A DNA stretch of 64,000 nucleotides from an uncultured Collinsella sp. (GCA_900767675.1 CAAFZX010000044.1:62001-126000), one strand, 5' to 3'. Shown: positions 15,675 to 24,222, counted from the first letter of the stretch. Notes: generated by a model from the sequence alone, not told the origin. A program made the numbers and translations.

Positions 15675-16100
15675 ATGAACAAGTTGAGGACGCTTGCGGA
15701 CGTATTGCGCCAGGCTGGCTTTGCGCGCATCACGAGTCTGTTTCTCATCTTCTACCTGCTGTGTTCGACGGCTGTCTGGCTGTCCGAACCTACGACCCTC
15801 ACGTTTGGTGATGGCCTGTGGTTTAGCTTCGAGACGGTCTCGACGATCGGCTTTGGCGACATCCCGGCCGCAACGCCGGTTGCCCGCGCTATTACCGTCG
15901 TCTTGAGCGTTATCAGCATTTTCTATATCGCTATGCTCACGGGCGTGGCGGTGAACTACTGCAATATGCTTATCAAGATGCGCCAAAAGGACACCATGGC
16001 ACGCTTTATGGACGATCTTGAACATTTGGAAGATCTCGATCGCGATGAACTCGCCGATCTGTCACGCCGCGTGCGCGAATATCGCCGACGCCAGCGCTAG
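15675..16100 (+). CDS. Two-helix ion channel (potassium channel type)
   Basis: From ATG 15675 the 141-residue protein has a membrane helix (about 19-38), a pore loop with the selectivity filter TIGFGD at residues 57-62, and a second helix (about 70-95). A charged cytoplasmic tail follows, ending in an Arg-rich helix. This is the Ion_trans_2 architecture of a tetrameric K+ channel without a RCK/TrkA-N gating domain. The filter is TIGFGD, as in many bacterial K+ channels. It is followed after 10 bp by the LOG-family gene, so the two are probably co-transcribed. The upstream gap is filled by a palindromic repeat rather than a clear promoter. Confidence 0.88.
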   Translation: MNKLRTLADVLRQAGFARITSLFLIFYLLCSTAVWLSEPTTLTFGDGLWFSFETVSTIGFGDIPAATPVARAITVVLSVISIFYIAMLTGVAVNYCNMLIKMRQKDTMARFMDDLEHLEDLDRDELADLSRRVREYRRRQR

Positions 16101-16110
16101 AGGGGGCTAG

Positions 16111-16644
16111 ATGAATATCACGGTATACCTGGGCGCGAACGTCGGCAACGACCCGGCGTTTCTGCCCGCGGTGCAGGAGCTGGGCGACTGGATTGGAGCC
16201 AACGGCCACGCGCTGGTATACGGCGGGTCCAAGTCGGGGCTGATGGGCGCGCTCGCCGATAGCGTGCTCGAGGCAGGTGGACACGTGACGGGTGTTGAGC
16301 CGAGCTTTTTTATCGAGGCCGAGTTTCAACATAACGGTATCGACGATCTCATCGTGACGAGCGATATGGCCGAGCGCAAGGCCAAGATGATCGAGCTCGG
16401 CGATGCATTCATTGCCTTTCCCGGTGGGACGGGCACGCTCGAGGAGATTGCCGAGGTCATGTCCGCGGTGTCGTTGGGGCACCTGAGTGCTCCGTGCATC
16501 CTGTATAACCTGGATGGGTACTACAACGACCTCAAAGCCCTGCTCGGGCACATGATCGATAAGGGCTTATCGAGCCCGCAGCGCCAGCACGGCATCTACT
16601 TTGCCGACGATTTGCGCGAGATTGCCTCGATTGTCAACGGGTAA
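16111..16644 (+). CDS. LOG-family protein (TIGR00730, cytokinin-riboside 5'-monophosphate phosphoribohydrolase type)
   Basis: The 177-residue protein carries the LOG signature PGGTGTLEE at 104-112, preceded by GGSKSGLMG at 38-46 and ERK at 88-90, which contribute to nucleotide binding. Family enzymes hydrolyse the N-glycosidic bond of nucleoside 5'-monophosphates. In bacteria the natural substrate is usually unclear. ATG 16111 follows a G-rich GGGGG. The gene lies 10 bp after the K+ channel and before a ClC channel, but I see no functional tie with either. Confidence 0.92.
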   Translation: MNITVYLGANVGNDPAFLPAVQELGDWIGANGHALVYGGSKSGLMGALADSVLEAGGHVTGVEPSFFIEAEFQHNGIDDLIVTSDMAERKAKMIELGDAFIAFPGGTGTLEEIAEVMSAVSLGHLSAPCILYNLDGYYNDLKALLGHMIDKGLSSPQRQHGIYFADDLREIASIVNG

Positions 16645-16724
16645 GTCTTGAGCCTGCCCCGCTACGACTCCCAATGGTGCCGTTTGCGGCGCAGATGGTT
16701 GGCTTGTTCGGGCAACGCTCGCTC

Positions 16725-16730
16725 TACAAT
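16725..16730 (+). promoter_or_regulatory. -10 element upstream of the ClC gene
   Basis: TACAAT lies 40 bp before the start codon. A TTGTTC at 16704-16709 is 15 bp upstream and could be a weak -35. Confidence 0.45.
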
Positions 16731-16769
16731 AAAACGTATCTATGTCGACTTTGACCGCGGGAGGACCCG

Positions 16770-18074
16770 ATGGATAACCGTGCCAAGCCCACAAACCGCG
16801 CGCTGTTTTTAGTTAGCGTTGCTGTGACCGGTGCGTTCGCAGGTGCCGCGGTCTGGCTGTTCTTCTTTGCGATGGAGCACGGTATCGACTATCTATGGAC
16901 CGAGATTCCGCACGCGCTGGGCGTCGCTTCGCCCGAGCTCGCGAGCGGCCCGTTCGGTTTTTTGCCGTACCCGTTTTTTGTCTGCCTGCTGGGCGGCCTG
17001 CTGATTGGCCTGTACGAAAAGATGACAGGCACCAAGACCGATGACCTTAACCAAGTGATGGCCAAGGTAAAGCGCGATGGACGCTACCCGTACGACAACC
17101 TGGGCAAGCTGTCGCTTGCCGCGCTGCTGCCGCTGCTGTTTGGCGGCAGTATTGGACCGGAGGCCGGCCTGACCGGCGTCATTGCGGGGCTGTGCAGCTG
17201 GGTCGGCGACCGCATGCGCCGTTTTGGAGCCGAGTTTAGGGAGCTCACGCTGTTGGGTACCCAGGCCGCCCTGACGGCGCTCTTTACCGCGCCCGTGTTT
17301 GGCTTTGTGGCGCCGCTTGCCGGAAGCGCTGACGGCCAGGGTGCCGGCGATGGCGATGATTCCGAATCCGGTGAGATAACCATCAGGCTGCCCAAGGCGC
17401 AAAAGACCGTGGTTTACGGCATCGCGATTGCCGGCGGCCTGGGCACCTACCTGCTGCTCGGACAGCTCATGGGCGGCGGCATGGGCATGCCGAGGTTCGA
17501 GGCTGCCGTGGTGGGCAACCTGGAGCTTACCTGGCTCATTCCCCTGTCGTTGATCGGAACAGTCTGCGGCTGGCTGTACTTTGTCTCTGAGCACGCGAGC
17601 GAAGCGCTTGCCCATGCAATAGGGGAGCGTCCTGTCGTCAAGGCGATGCTGGCTGGTTTGGCGCTCGCGATCTGCGGCACGGTCCTGCCCTACACCATGT
17701 TTGCCGGCGAGACACAAGCCGATGTGCTCATGGAAACCTACCTGACCATTCCCGCTGGCGTGCTTATCGCGACCGGTCTTGTCAAGGCCATGCTGACCCC
17801 TGCCCTCATCAACCTTGGCTGGCGTGGCGGCCACTTCTTCCCGGTTATCTTCTCGGGTGTGAGCCTGGGCTACGGTGTTGCCATCCTCACGGGTGCCGAT
17901 CCGGTCTTTTGCGTCGCCGTCTGCACCGCCTCGACAATGGGCGCCGTCATGCGTCAACCCGTCATGGTCGTGGGCCTGCTGCTCATGTGCTTCCCACTCA
18001 AGGGTATCGTCTGCATGATCATCGCCGCCGTCATCGCCGCCGGCATTCCGCTGCCCAAGCCGCTGCGCAAGTAA
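16770..18074 (+). CDS. ClC-family chloride channel / antiporter
   Basis: ATG 16770 is preceded by GGAGG at ideal spacing. The 434-residue membrane protein has about ten hydrophobic segments. GGSIGPEAGLTG near residues 125-136 matches the ClC GxxGPE helix-N motif, including the Glu that gates proton-coupled transport. GWRGGHFFPVIFSG near 350 matches the second chloride-coordinating motif. A soluble acidic insert (GDGDDSESGEITIRLPKAQK, about 191-210) splits the two halves. It probably exchanges Cl- (or another anion) and protons across the membrane. The 161-bp gap after it (18075-18235) shows nothing I can assign. Confidence 0.88.
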   Translation: MDNRAKPTNRALFLVSVAVTGAFAGAAVWLFFFAMEHGIDYLWTEIPHALGVASPELASGPFGFLPYPFFVCLLGGLLIGLYEKMTGTKTDDLNQVMAKVKRDGRYPYDNLGKLSLAALLPLLFGGSIGPEAGLTGVIAGLCSWVGDRMRRFGAEFRELTLLGTQAALTALFTAPVFGFVAPLAGSADGQGAGDGDDSESGEITIRLPKAQKTVVYGIAIAGGLGTYLLLGQLMGGGMGMPRFEAAVVGNLELTWLIPLSLIGTVCGWLYFVSEHASEALAHAIGERPVVKAMLAGLALAICGTVLPYTMFAGETQADVLMETYLTIPAGVLIATGLVKAMLTPALINLGWRGGHFFPVIFSGVSLGYGVAILTGADPVFCVAVCTASTMGAVMRQPVMVVGLLLMCFPLKGIVCMIIAAVIAAGIPLPKPLRK

Positions 18075-18235
18075 CATGGTGGTGCGCGGCCAATACAGGC
18101 ATCCTGGGCCCGGCGTGAGAATGTAGCGTCTGCTGGGCTGCTGTTCTAACAGTCATGAAGAAAATATGCCAGATGACGGAGGTGGAACGGCGCAACAAAC
18201 CACGGCCAGCGCCTAGATCTCGCTCGGTATTGGCG

Positions 18236-19111
18236 CTACTTCCAAACCGCGAGCGCGGCGGTGCCCAGTACGATGAGGGCGAGACCGATGGCGCTGCGTC
18301 GCGAGACTTTTTCGTTGAATGCCAGGCGCGCAAATAGTACCGATACGACAATCGATAGTTTGTCGATCTGCACCACGACACTCACCTGGCCTGCGGCGAT
18401 GGCATAGTAATAGAGCAGCCACGATGCTCCAGTCGCGATGCCCGATGCCGCGAGAAATGTGAGTTCGCGTCGGTCAACGTGCGCGACCTGCTCCAGTTTT
18501 CCCTTGGCTGCCACGATTGCCCATGCCATAACCAGTACCACGCAGGTACGGATTGCCGTGGCCAGGTTGGACTCGACGCCTTCGATGCCAACCTTGGCGA
18601 GGATGGACGTGAGCGCCGCGAACACGGCGGCGCCGAGGGCGTAAGCGAGCCAGGTCCGGTCTTGCTGCTGCTCGGGTCCGGCGGATTGCTGTTTCTCGAT
18701 CATTAAAATCGTGCCGAGGGTAATGACGGCGGTTCCCCCGAGCTTAACCGCAAGGTTGCTCGTCTCACCAAAAAGCGCGATGGCGATCAGCGCGGCGAGC
18801 ACGGTGCTCATCTTGTCGACCGGTACGACCTTATTGACGTCTCCGATGCTCAGCGCCTTAAAATAACAGATCCACGAAGCGCCGGTAGCGAGTCCCGAGA
18901 GGATGAGAAAGAGCCAGGATCTGGGTTCGATGCTGCCAATGGTTCCAATGGATCCAGAAATACCCGCCATTGCCCAGGCGAAAACGAGCACCACGCAGGT
19001 GCGAATGGCCGTCGCGACATCGGAGTCGGTCTGCTTGATGCCGCATTTGGCCAAGATGGATGTGATGCCGGCAAAGAATGCTGACGCAAATGCTGCGACG
19101 ATCCACGACAC
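18236..19111 (-). CDS. EamA/DMT-family transporter
   Basis: GTG 19111 follows GAGGAGG. The 291-residue protein has ten predicted membrane helices in two EamA repeats: residues 4-140, with SILAKCGIKQTDSDVATAIR, and 150-290, with SILAKVGIEGVESNLATAIR. The two repeats visibly share the sequence pattern (N/D)(V/L)ATAIRTCVVL, so the internal duplication is recent or well conserved. Members export or import small metabolites or amino acids by proton coupling. The substrate is not evident. It stands alone between the ClC gene and the ABC operon. Confidence 0.88.
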   Translation of the reverse strand: MSWIVAAFASAFFAGITSILAKCGIKQTDSDVATAIRTCVVLVFAWAMAGISGSIGTIGSIEPRSWLFLILSGLATGASWICYFKALSIGDVNKVVPVDKMSTVLAALIAIALFGETSNLAVKLGGTAVITLGTILMIEKQQSAGPEQQQDRTWLAYALGAAVFAALTSILAKVGIEGVESNLATAIRTCVVLVMAWAIVAAKGKLEQVAHVDRRELTFLAASGIATGASWLLYYYAIAAGQVSVVVQIDKLSIVVSVLFARLAFNEKVSRRSAIGLALIVLGTAALAVWK

Positions 19112-19179
19112 GGGTTGAGCGCCTCCTCAAAAAAGACCACGCCAGATCTATGGCGCATGTCCGATGATACCGCGCTTGC

Positions 19180-19881
19180 CTATAGGTTGCGTGTCCGGTA
19201 GACCTTGGTGCTGATGGCACAGCTGACAACGCCAAGGACGACCGTTGCCAGCGCGACGGCACCACACAGGCAACCGAGGACGGCAAGATCGGGATTCGTC
19301 CCTGCAATCGACATGAGCTGGTTGCTGATGGGGTTGAACGAGTTTAGCGTGACCATGATAAGGCACATGTATAGGGCGTACAGACCAACGGATAGGCGTT
19401 GCGCCTTCATGTGTTCAAATCGAAAGAACAGAGGCAGTACCGAAAACACCGCCATGAGGGAGAAAAGCATCGATATTGCCGAGGCGATTGCGGTCTCAAA
19501 GACGGTCTCCCCCGTGGAGGGGATACCCACGCTGTTTAAGATCGGGATGGCGACGATACTCAACAGCACGGCCACGCACGCCATGATGACCGAGAAAATA
19601 GTGATGCACAGGTAGCGTGCGCTGACGATGTCTTTGCGTGAGATGGGCAGCGTTGCCCGATAGCGCTCCCATCCGTTTTGGTTGTCGAGCCCGGCCAGCG
19701 ACGTCATGGCCATGATAGGCGACATGGCACTGATCGCGAAGGCGCCGGCGGCGCTCATGTCGGAATCACCATTCGATGCCCTGACGGCGGTCAGCACGAC
19801 GAAGATGAACAGGCCGACACCTGCGATGCTCGGGACGAGCGTGCGAACGATGGCAAGCTCGGACATAATGGCGCGTTTCAT
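19180..19881 (-). CDS. ABC-2 type transporter permease
   Basis: The 233-residue protein has six hydrophobic segments and no soluble domain, beginning MKRAIMSELAIVRTLVPSIAGVG. The stretch NGWERYRATLPISRKDIVSARYL, near residue 68, is typical of ABC2_membrane_5 permeases. Its start overlaps the stop of the ATPase gene by 4 nt, so the two are translationally coupled. Together they form a small exporter like YtrA-regulated or bacitracin-type systems. The third gene of the operon is the GntR regulator. Confidence 0.88.
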   Translation of the reverse strand: MKRAIMSELAIVRTLVPSIAGVGLFIFVVLTAVRASNGDSDMSAAGAFAISAMSPIMAMTSLAGLDNQNGWERYRATLPISRKDIVSARYLCITIFSVIMACVAVLLSIVAIPILNSVGIPSTGETVFETAIASAISMLFSLMAVFSVLPLFFRFEHMKAQRLSVGLYALYMCLIMVTLNSFNPISNQLMSIAGTNPDLAVLGCLCGAVALATVVLGVVSCAISTKVYRTRNL

Positions 19882-20759
19882 TTCGAAGCCCCTTTCAGCA
19901 TGAAGCGAAGATAGTCATCAATGGTTGCCCGATCGCAGGGAATCTCGGGGAAGGCCTCGAGCACTTCGCGGTGGTTGGGCACGAGCACGTCCACGCTGTA
20001 GGCGTGGCGGGCGGCGCGGGTGCCTTCGACGCAGGCCATGAGCTCGGCGGCCTGTGCCTGGGTGCAGTGGGCGATGCCGGCGCGGTCGGTAATGTCCTCG
20101 CGTGGCAGGTCAAACACAATCGAGCCGTTATCGATGCAGATGACGCGGTCGGCAGCACGATCGAGATCAGACGTAATGTGGCTCGAGAGCAGCACGCTGC
20201 GCTGGCCGTCGGCGACAAAGGCGAGCAGCTCATCGAGCAGTTCCTCGCGTGCCATGGGATCGAGGCCCGCGGTGGCTTCGTCCAAAACGAGCAGCTTGGC
20301 ATTGTGGCTGAGTGCGCAGGCGAGCTGCAGCTTCATACCCATGCCGCGGGAGAGGTCCTTGACCTTTGTCTTGGGATCGAGGCCAAATCGGTTGATGAAT
20401 CCGGCGAACGTTTCGCGGTCCCACGTGGGGTACGCCGGGCCTACGAGCGCCTCGATCTGGCCGACCTTGAGCGTGGAGGGGAAGGGGCATGTGTCCAGCA
20501 CGAGGCCGATGCGAGAGCGCAGGTGGCGTTGCGACTCATCGGGCGCGTCGGTGCCACAGCGCTGCCCAAACAGGTGCACCTCGCCGGCATCGAGCTTTAT
20601 AAGCCCAAGCGTGGCGCGAATGGTCGTCGTCTTGCCGGCGCCGTTTGCGCCCACAAAGCCAACAATTTGGCCGGGCTCCACGGCCAACGTGACGCCACGT
20701 AGCGAAAAGCGGTCGCTCACGCGGCGTGAGATGCTTTTGAGTTCTAGCAAGTTTTGCAT
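19878..20759 (-). CDS. ABC transporter ATP-binding protein
   Basis: The 293-residue ATPase has Walker A GANGAGKTT near 38-46, Q-loop region, the signature LSRGM near 139, Walker B KLLVLDEATAGLDP and the switch His in LLSSHITSD. The C-terminal 70 residues lack known motifs and resemble the tail of BcrA/YtrB-type subunits. It is the energy-coupling subunit of the exporter formed with the permease at 19180-19881. It lies 23 bp downstream of the gntR gene. Confidence 0.94.
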   Translation of the reverse strand: MQNLLELKSISRRVSDRFSLRGVTLAVEPGQIVGFVGANGAGKTTTIRATLGLIKLDAGEVHLFGQRCGTDAPDESQRHLRSRIGLVLDTCPFPSTLKVGQIEALVGPAYPTWDRETFAGFINRFGLDPKTKVKDLSRGMGMKLQLACALSHNAKLLVLDEATAGLDPMAREELLDELLAFVADGQRSVLLSSHITSDLDRAADRVICIDNGSIVFDLPREDITDRAGIAHCTQAQAAELMACVEGTRAARHAYSVDVLVPNHREVLEAFPEIPCDRATIDDYLRFMLKGASK

Positions 20760-20782
20760 GGCATAGCCTTTCTTGCAGATGG

Positions 20783-21163
20783 TTACTGCATGGTTTCGGG
20801 GGCTACCAGGTCGAGCATTTCGTGCAGTTTATCGCGCGTGACGCCCACGGCTTCGGCTTGCGTTGCTGCCTGTGCGAGCAGCTCTTCGATATGGCAGAGC
20901 TGATTTTCGCGCAAGAGTTCTTGGTTGCCCTCGGCGACAAAACAGCCCTTGCCCTGCACGGTGCAGATAAAGCCGAGTTGCTCCAGGTCGGCGTAGGCGC
21001 GCTTGGTGGTGATGACACTCACGCCAAGATCGCTCGCGAGTGCACGGATGCTGGGGAGTTTGGCTCCCGCAGCAAGCGTGCCCGAAAGGATCTGAGCTTT
21101 GACCTGCGAGGTTATCTGCTCGTAGATGGGCTTGTCGCTCGAATTGGATAGGATGATGTCCAC
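20783..21163 (-). CDS. GntR-family regulator, YtrA subfamily
   Basis: GTG 21163 follows AGGAG with 5-bp spacing. The 126-residue protein consists of a GntR winged helix (PIYEQITSQVKAQILSGTLAAGAKLPS, RALASDLGVSVITTKRAYADLEQLGF) and a short helical C-terminus of about 50 residues. This is the size of the YtrA subfamily, which regulates adjacent ABC exporters. As first gene of the three-gene operon it is likely an autorepressor. A palindrome at 21191-21222 is the probable operator. Confidence 0.93.
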   Translation of the reverse strand: MDIILSNSSDKPIYEQITSQVKAQILSGTLAAGAKLPSIRALASDLGVSVITTKRAYADLEQLGFICTVQGKGCFVAEGNQELLRENQLCHIEELLAQAATQAEAVGVTRDKLHEMLDLVAPETMQ

Positions 21164-21190
21164 AGCGGCTCCTTAGCTGATGGGCTACAC

Positions 21191-21222
21191 GTGTATATAA
21201 CCGGTAAGCACAGTATATACAC
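21191..21222. promoter_or_regulatory. Probable YtrA-type operator / promoter of the ABC operon
   Basis: GTGTATATA (21191-21199) and TATATACAC (21214-21222) are perfect 9-bp inverted repeats with a 14-bp spacer, 28 bp upstream of the gntR start. A further TGTACA-like site, TATGTACA, lies just beyond. GntR proteins of this type bind such AT-rich palindromes. Confidence 0.6.
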
Positions 21223-21278
21223 ACTATGTACAGTTGTGCAAGAGGAAATTACGGGGCTGTCCGTCCCTCTACTCATTC

Positions 21279-21576
21279 ATCTCAATCTGTAACACTAAGA
21301 CCCGTTTTGGATGACTAACTGTTACAGATCGAGATCTTATTTGTCTGTCCATTCGTTTGTCTCGATCTGTAACATTTGGAGGTCACAGACCCGTTTATCT
21401 GTTACAGATTGAGATTTTGTCGACAGGTCCATTCATTTGTCTTGATCTGTAACATCTAGACCCGTTTTGGATGACTAACTGTTACAGATCAAGATATTGG
21501 TTGCCCGCCCTGTGCGTTCATCTCAACCTGTAACATCTGGAGGTCGAAAACCCTTTTAGGTGTTACAGATTGAGAT
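21279..21576. repeat. Tandem array of four long hairpins, 80-bp period, alternating loop types
   Basis: Four units start at 21279, 21359, 21439 and 21520. Each has a 16-bp left arm ending CTGTAACA, a 25-nt loop, and a right arm starting TGTTACAG; units are separated by 23-24 bp. Units 1 and 3 share a loop with GACCCGTTTTGGATGACTAA. Units 2 and 4 share GGAGGTC plus a variant of ACCCGTTTA. The pattern is ABAB. Arms differ between units: CTTGATC pairs with GATCAAG in unit 3, while others use CTCAATC/GATTGAG-type arms with one G-T pair or mismatch. The array fills most of the 21164-21720 gap, and no reading frame explains it. Confidence 0.9.
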
Positions 21577-21667
21577 GAACCGTCGCGGAACACCGCTGAC
21601 ATTCCACCGTCCGAGCCCCAACTGATGAATTTGTCCTGATAGGCGCCCTAGAGCGAGATTTCGCGGC

Positions 21668-21673
21668 TACAAT
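21668..21673 (+). promoter_or_regulatory. -10 element upstream of prfC
   Basis: TACAAT is located 48 bp before the prfC start codon and downstream of the hairpin array. No clear -35 is seen. Confidence 0.45.
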
Positions 21674-21720
21674 AGTGCGGTTACATCGACGTAATGCACT
21701 CAATGCAAGAAAGGATCCGC

Positions 21721-23334
21721 ATGGCAAGCCTGTCGGATGAAATCTCGTCGCGCCGCACCTTCGCGATCATCAGCCACCCGGACGCCGGTAAGACCACACT
21801 GACCGAGAAGCTGCTGCTCTATACCGGCAGCATCCAAACTGCCGGCTCGGTCAAGGGCAAGAGCTCGGCCAAGCATGCCGTCTCGGACTGGATGGACATC
21901 GAGAAGGAGCGCGGCATTTCCGTTACCTCCTCGGTGCTGCAGTTCACCTATAACGGCGCCTGTGTCAATATCCTCGATACCCCCGGCCACCAGGACTTCT
22001 CGGAGGATACCTACCGTACCCTTATGGCCGCCGATGCCGCAGTCATGGTCATCGACGGTGCCAAGGGCGTCGAGGCCCAGACCAAAAAGCTCTTTAAGGT
22101 CTGTACGCTGCGCCACATTCCCATCTTCACCTTTGTGAACAAGCTCGACCACGATGCTCGCGATCCGTTTGAGCTCATGGAAGAGATCGAGAATGTCCTG
22201 GGTATCAATACGTATCCCATGAACTGGCCGATCGGCAGCGGCCGCAACTTCCGCGGCGTGTTCGATCGTCAGACCCGTCGCGTCATTGCCTTTGAGGGCG
22301 ACGGCCACGCCAACGCCACCAAGAAGGTCGCCGAGGTCGAGGCTGAGCTGGGCGATCCCGCCATGGACGAGCTTATCGGCGAGGAGAACCATAAGAACCT
22401 GATGGACGACATCGAGCTGCTCGATGGTGCCGGCGACGAGCTCGACTTGGATGCCGTGGCCTGCGGCAAGCTGAGCCCGGCGTTCTTTGGCTCGGCGCTC
22501 ACCAACTTTGGTGTGGAGCCCTTCCTCAAGGAGTTCCTGCGCCTGGCCCCGACGCCGCGCGCCTATATCGATACGCTCACCAGCGAGCCGGTCGATCCCT
22601 GCCGCGACGACTTTAGCGGCTTTGTGTTTAAGATCCAGGCCAATATGGACAAGAACCACCGAGACCGCATCGCCTTTGTGCGCATTTGCTCGGGCAAGTT
22701 CGAGCGTGGCATGGACGCCTTCCACGTGCAGGGCAACCGTAAACTCAAGCTTGCCACGGGCACGTCGATGATGGCCGATGACCGCGCCATCGTGGACGAG
22801 GCATACGCGGGCGATATCGTGGGCCTGTTCGATCCGGGTATCTTTAGCATCGGTGACACCGTGTGCTCTGGCAAGCGCCATGTGCAGTATCCGCAGATCC
22901 CGACGTTTGCCCCCGAGATGTTCGCCCGCATTACGCAGGTCGATACGCTCAAGCGCAAGCAGTTTGTGAAGGGCATGGAGGAGCTTGCCCAGGAGGGCGC
23001 CATCCAGATCTTCCGCGAGCTGGGTGCCGGCATGGAGAGCGTCATCGTGGGCGTGGTCGGCGTACTGCAGTTTGAGGTGCTCGAGCGCCGCCTTAAGGCC
23101 GAGTACCGTGTTGAGGTTCGTCGCCAGCCGCTGCCCTATACGGACATTCGCTGGATCCAGAACGACCCTGATACCATTGACATTCCGGCTCTTTCGCTCA
23201 CGCGTGACACGCTGCGCGTCGAGGACATGCGCGGCGGTAAGCTGCTGCTGTTCACGAGCCCGTGGAACGTGGATTGGGCAACTGACCACAACCCCGACCT
23301 TATCCTGTCGGAGTTTGGCAACGTGGCCTTTTAG
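21721..23334 (+). CDS. prfC: Peptide chain release factor 3
   Basis: ATG 21721 follows AAGGA; earlier ATGs in the frame lack ribosome sites. The 537-residue GTPase has the P-loop SHPDAGKTTL (18-27), DTPGHQDF (G3), NKLD (G4), and the RF3-specific continuation with FRGVFDRQTRRV, MADDRAIVDEAYAGDIVGLFDPG and EVRRQPLPYTDIRWI. RF3 removes RF1/RF2 from the ribosome after peptide release, in the cytoplasm. Length matches the family (about 530). It is a single-gene unit between the hairpin array and the VUT transporter. Confidence 0.96.
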   Translation: MASLSDEISSRRTFAIISHPDAGKTTLTEKLLLYTGSIQTAGSVKGKSSAKHAVSDWMDIEKERGISVTSSVLQFTYNGACVNILDTPGHQDFSEDTYRTLMAADAAVMVIDGAKGVEAQTKKLFKVCTLRHIPIFTFVNKLDHDARDPFELMEEIENVLGINTYPMNWPIGSGRNFRGVFDRQTRRVIAFEGDGHANATKKVAEVEAELGDPAMDELIGEENHKNLMDDIELLDGAGDELDLDAVACGKLSPAFFGSALTNFGVEPFLKEFLRLAPTPRAYIDTLTSEPVDPCRDDFSGFVFKIQANMDKNHRDRIAFVRICSGKFERGMDAFHVQGNRKLKLATGTSMMADDRAIVDEAYAGDIVGLFDPGIFSIGDTVCSGKRHVQYPQIPTFAPEMFARITQVDTLKRKQFVKGMEELAQEGAIQIFRELGAGMESVIVGVVGVLQFEVLERRLKAEYRVEVRRQPLPYTDIRWIQNDPDTIDIPALSLTRDTLRVEDMRGGKLLLFTSPWNVDWATDHNPDLILSEFGNVAF

Positions 23335-23340
23335 CGCATC

Positions 23341-23370
23341 GGCGCGGTGGCCCTGCGGGGCTGCCGCGCC
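23341..23370 (+). terminator. GC-rich hairpin after prfC
   Basis: GGCGCGG and CCGCGCC pair around an inner GCCC/GGGGC helix, followed by GTTTAC. The U-tract is short, so termination strength is uncertain. Confidence 0.5.
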
Positions 23371-23434
23371 GTTTACTTGCCTGATGCCGTATGAGCGGCT
23401 ATCATACCCACCGTCGTCTCAAGACCGGGGCGTC

Positions 23435-23484
23435 CGAGCAGTTCGGGTCCGATATCCTGCTCGTTAAACCTAAAACCAAAGGAG
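23435..23484 (+). promoter_or_regulatory. Possible preQ1-I-type riboswitch in the VUT transporter leader
   Basis: A 7-bp stem (CGAGCAG with CTGCTCG) closes a 15-nt loop, TTCGGGTCCGATATC. It is followed by an A-rich tail, TTAAACCTAAAACCAAAGGAG, that contains the ribosome site. Loop GGGT can pair with ACC(T) in the tail. This H-type pseudoknot layout, with an A-rich tail running into the Shine-Dalgarno, is that of preQ1-I aptamers. The downstream gene belongs to a family that transports queuosine precursors. The fit to the consensus is partial (long stem and loop). Confidence 0.4.
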
Positions 23485-23490
23485 TATATA

Positions 23491-24213
23491 ATGATCAAGA
23501 AGGTCATGGAGGACTACAAGGTCCTGTTGCGGAGCATTCCCGCGGCAACGGTTTCGCTGTTTTTCGTGAGCGTCATCATGATGAACCTACTGGCCAACAA
23601 AGAGCTCATCAGCCTGCCGTATCTGGCACTCGATTGCGGCTTTGTGGTGAGCTGGGTTTCGTTTTTGTGCCAGGACATGATCTGCAAGCGCTTTGGCGCC
23701 AAGGCATCCATCAAAATCTCTATCCTCGCGCTGCTGGTCAACCTGGCCGTGAGCCTGTGCTTTTGGGCATGCTCGCTCACGCCCGGCATGTGGGGCGCCT
23801 ACTACGACACGGGCATGATCGAGGTCAACAGCGCCCTTAACGCCACCATTGGCGGCACCTGGTACGTGGTGCTGGGCTCTTCGCTGGCAATGCTCGTTTC
23901 TGCCGTGGTTAACTCCACGCTCAACCAGTCGCTCGGCCGTATGCTCAAAAAGAATAACTTTGCGAGCTTCGCCTTCCGCTCCTATGTGTCCACGGGTGTT
24001 GGCCAGTTTGTCGACAACCTGGTCTTTGCCATTGTGGTGAGCCACACGTTCTTTGGTTGGACCTGGGTGCAGGTTCTTATGTGCTCGCTGACCGGCGCTG
24101 TTGCCGAGCTGCTGTGCGAGGTCTTCCTGAGCCCCGTGGGCTACAAGGTCGTGCGCGGCTGGGAGCGCGAGAATGTGGGTGCCGAGTACCTCGAGCGTCA
24201 CGCAACCGCCTAA
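23491..24213 (+). CDS. VUT-family (YhhQ-like) queuosine precursor transporter
   Basis: ATG 23491 follows AAAGGAG. The 240-residue membrane protein has about six helices. The VUT/DUF165 pattern is visible: NLLANKELISLPYLALDCG, SFLCQDMICKRFGAKASIKIS, STLNQSLGRMLKKNN and TGVGQFVDNLVFAIVVS. YhhQ-type members import preQ0, preQ1 or queuine, which salvaging bacteria insert into tRNA. A possible preQ1-responsive leader lies immediately upstream. The gene is followed after 9 bp by a short-chain dehydrogenase, so a two-gene operon is likely, though that enzyme has no known link with queuosine. Confidence 0.85.
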   Translation: MIKKVMEDYKVLLRSIPAATVSLFFVSVIMMNLLANKELISLPYLALDCGFVVSWVSFLCQDMICKRFGAKASIKISILALLVNLAVSLCFWACSLTPGMWGAYYDTGMIEVNSALNATIGGTWYVVLGSSLAMLVSAVVNSTLNQSLGRMLKKNNFASFAFRSYVSTGVGQFVDNLVFAIVVSHTFFGWTWVQVLMCSLTGAVAELLCEVFLSPVGYKVVRGWERENVGAEYLERHATA

Positions 24214-24222
24214 GGAGCAAGC

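Noticed and set aside
21279..21576. CRISPR array
   Set aside because: The repeats are themselves long palindromes with similar, not unique, intervening sequence, the period is 80 bp, and no cas genes are present.
23391..23840. 149-residue plus-strand frame overlapping the VUT gene
   Set aside because: Shadow frame; the VUT protein has membrane helices and a proper ribosome site.
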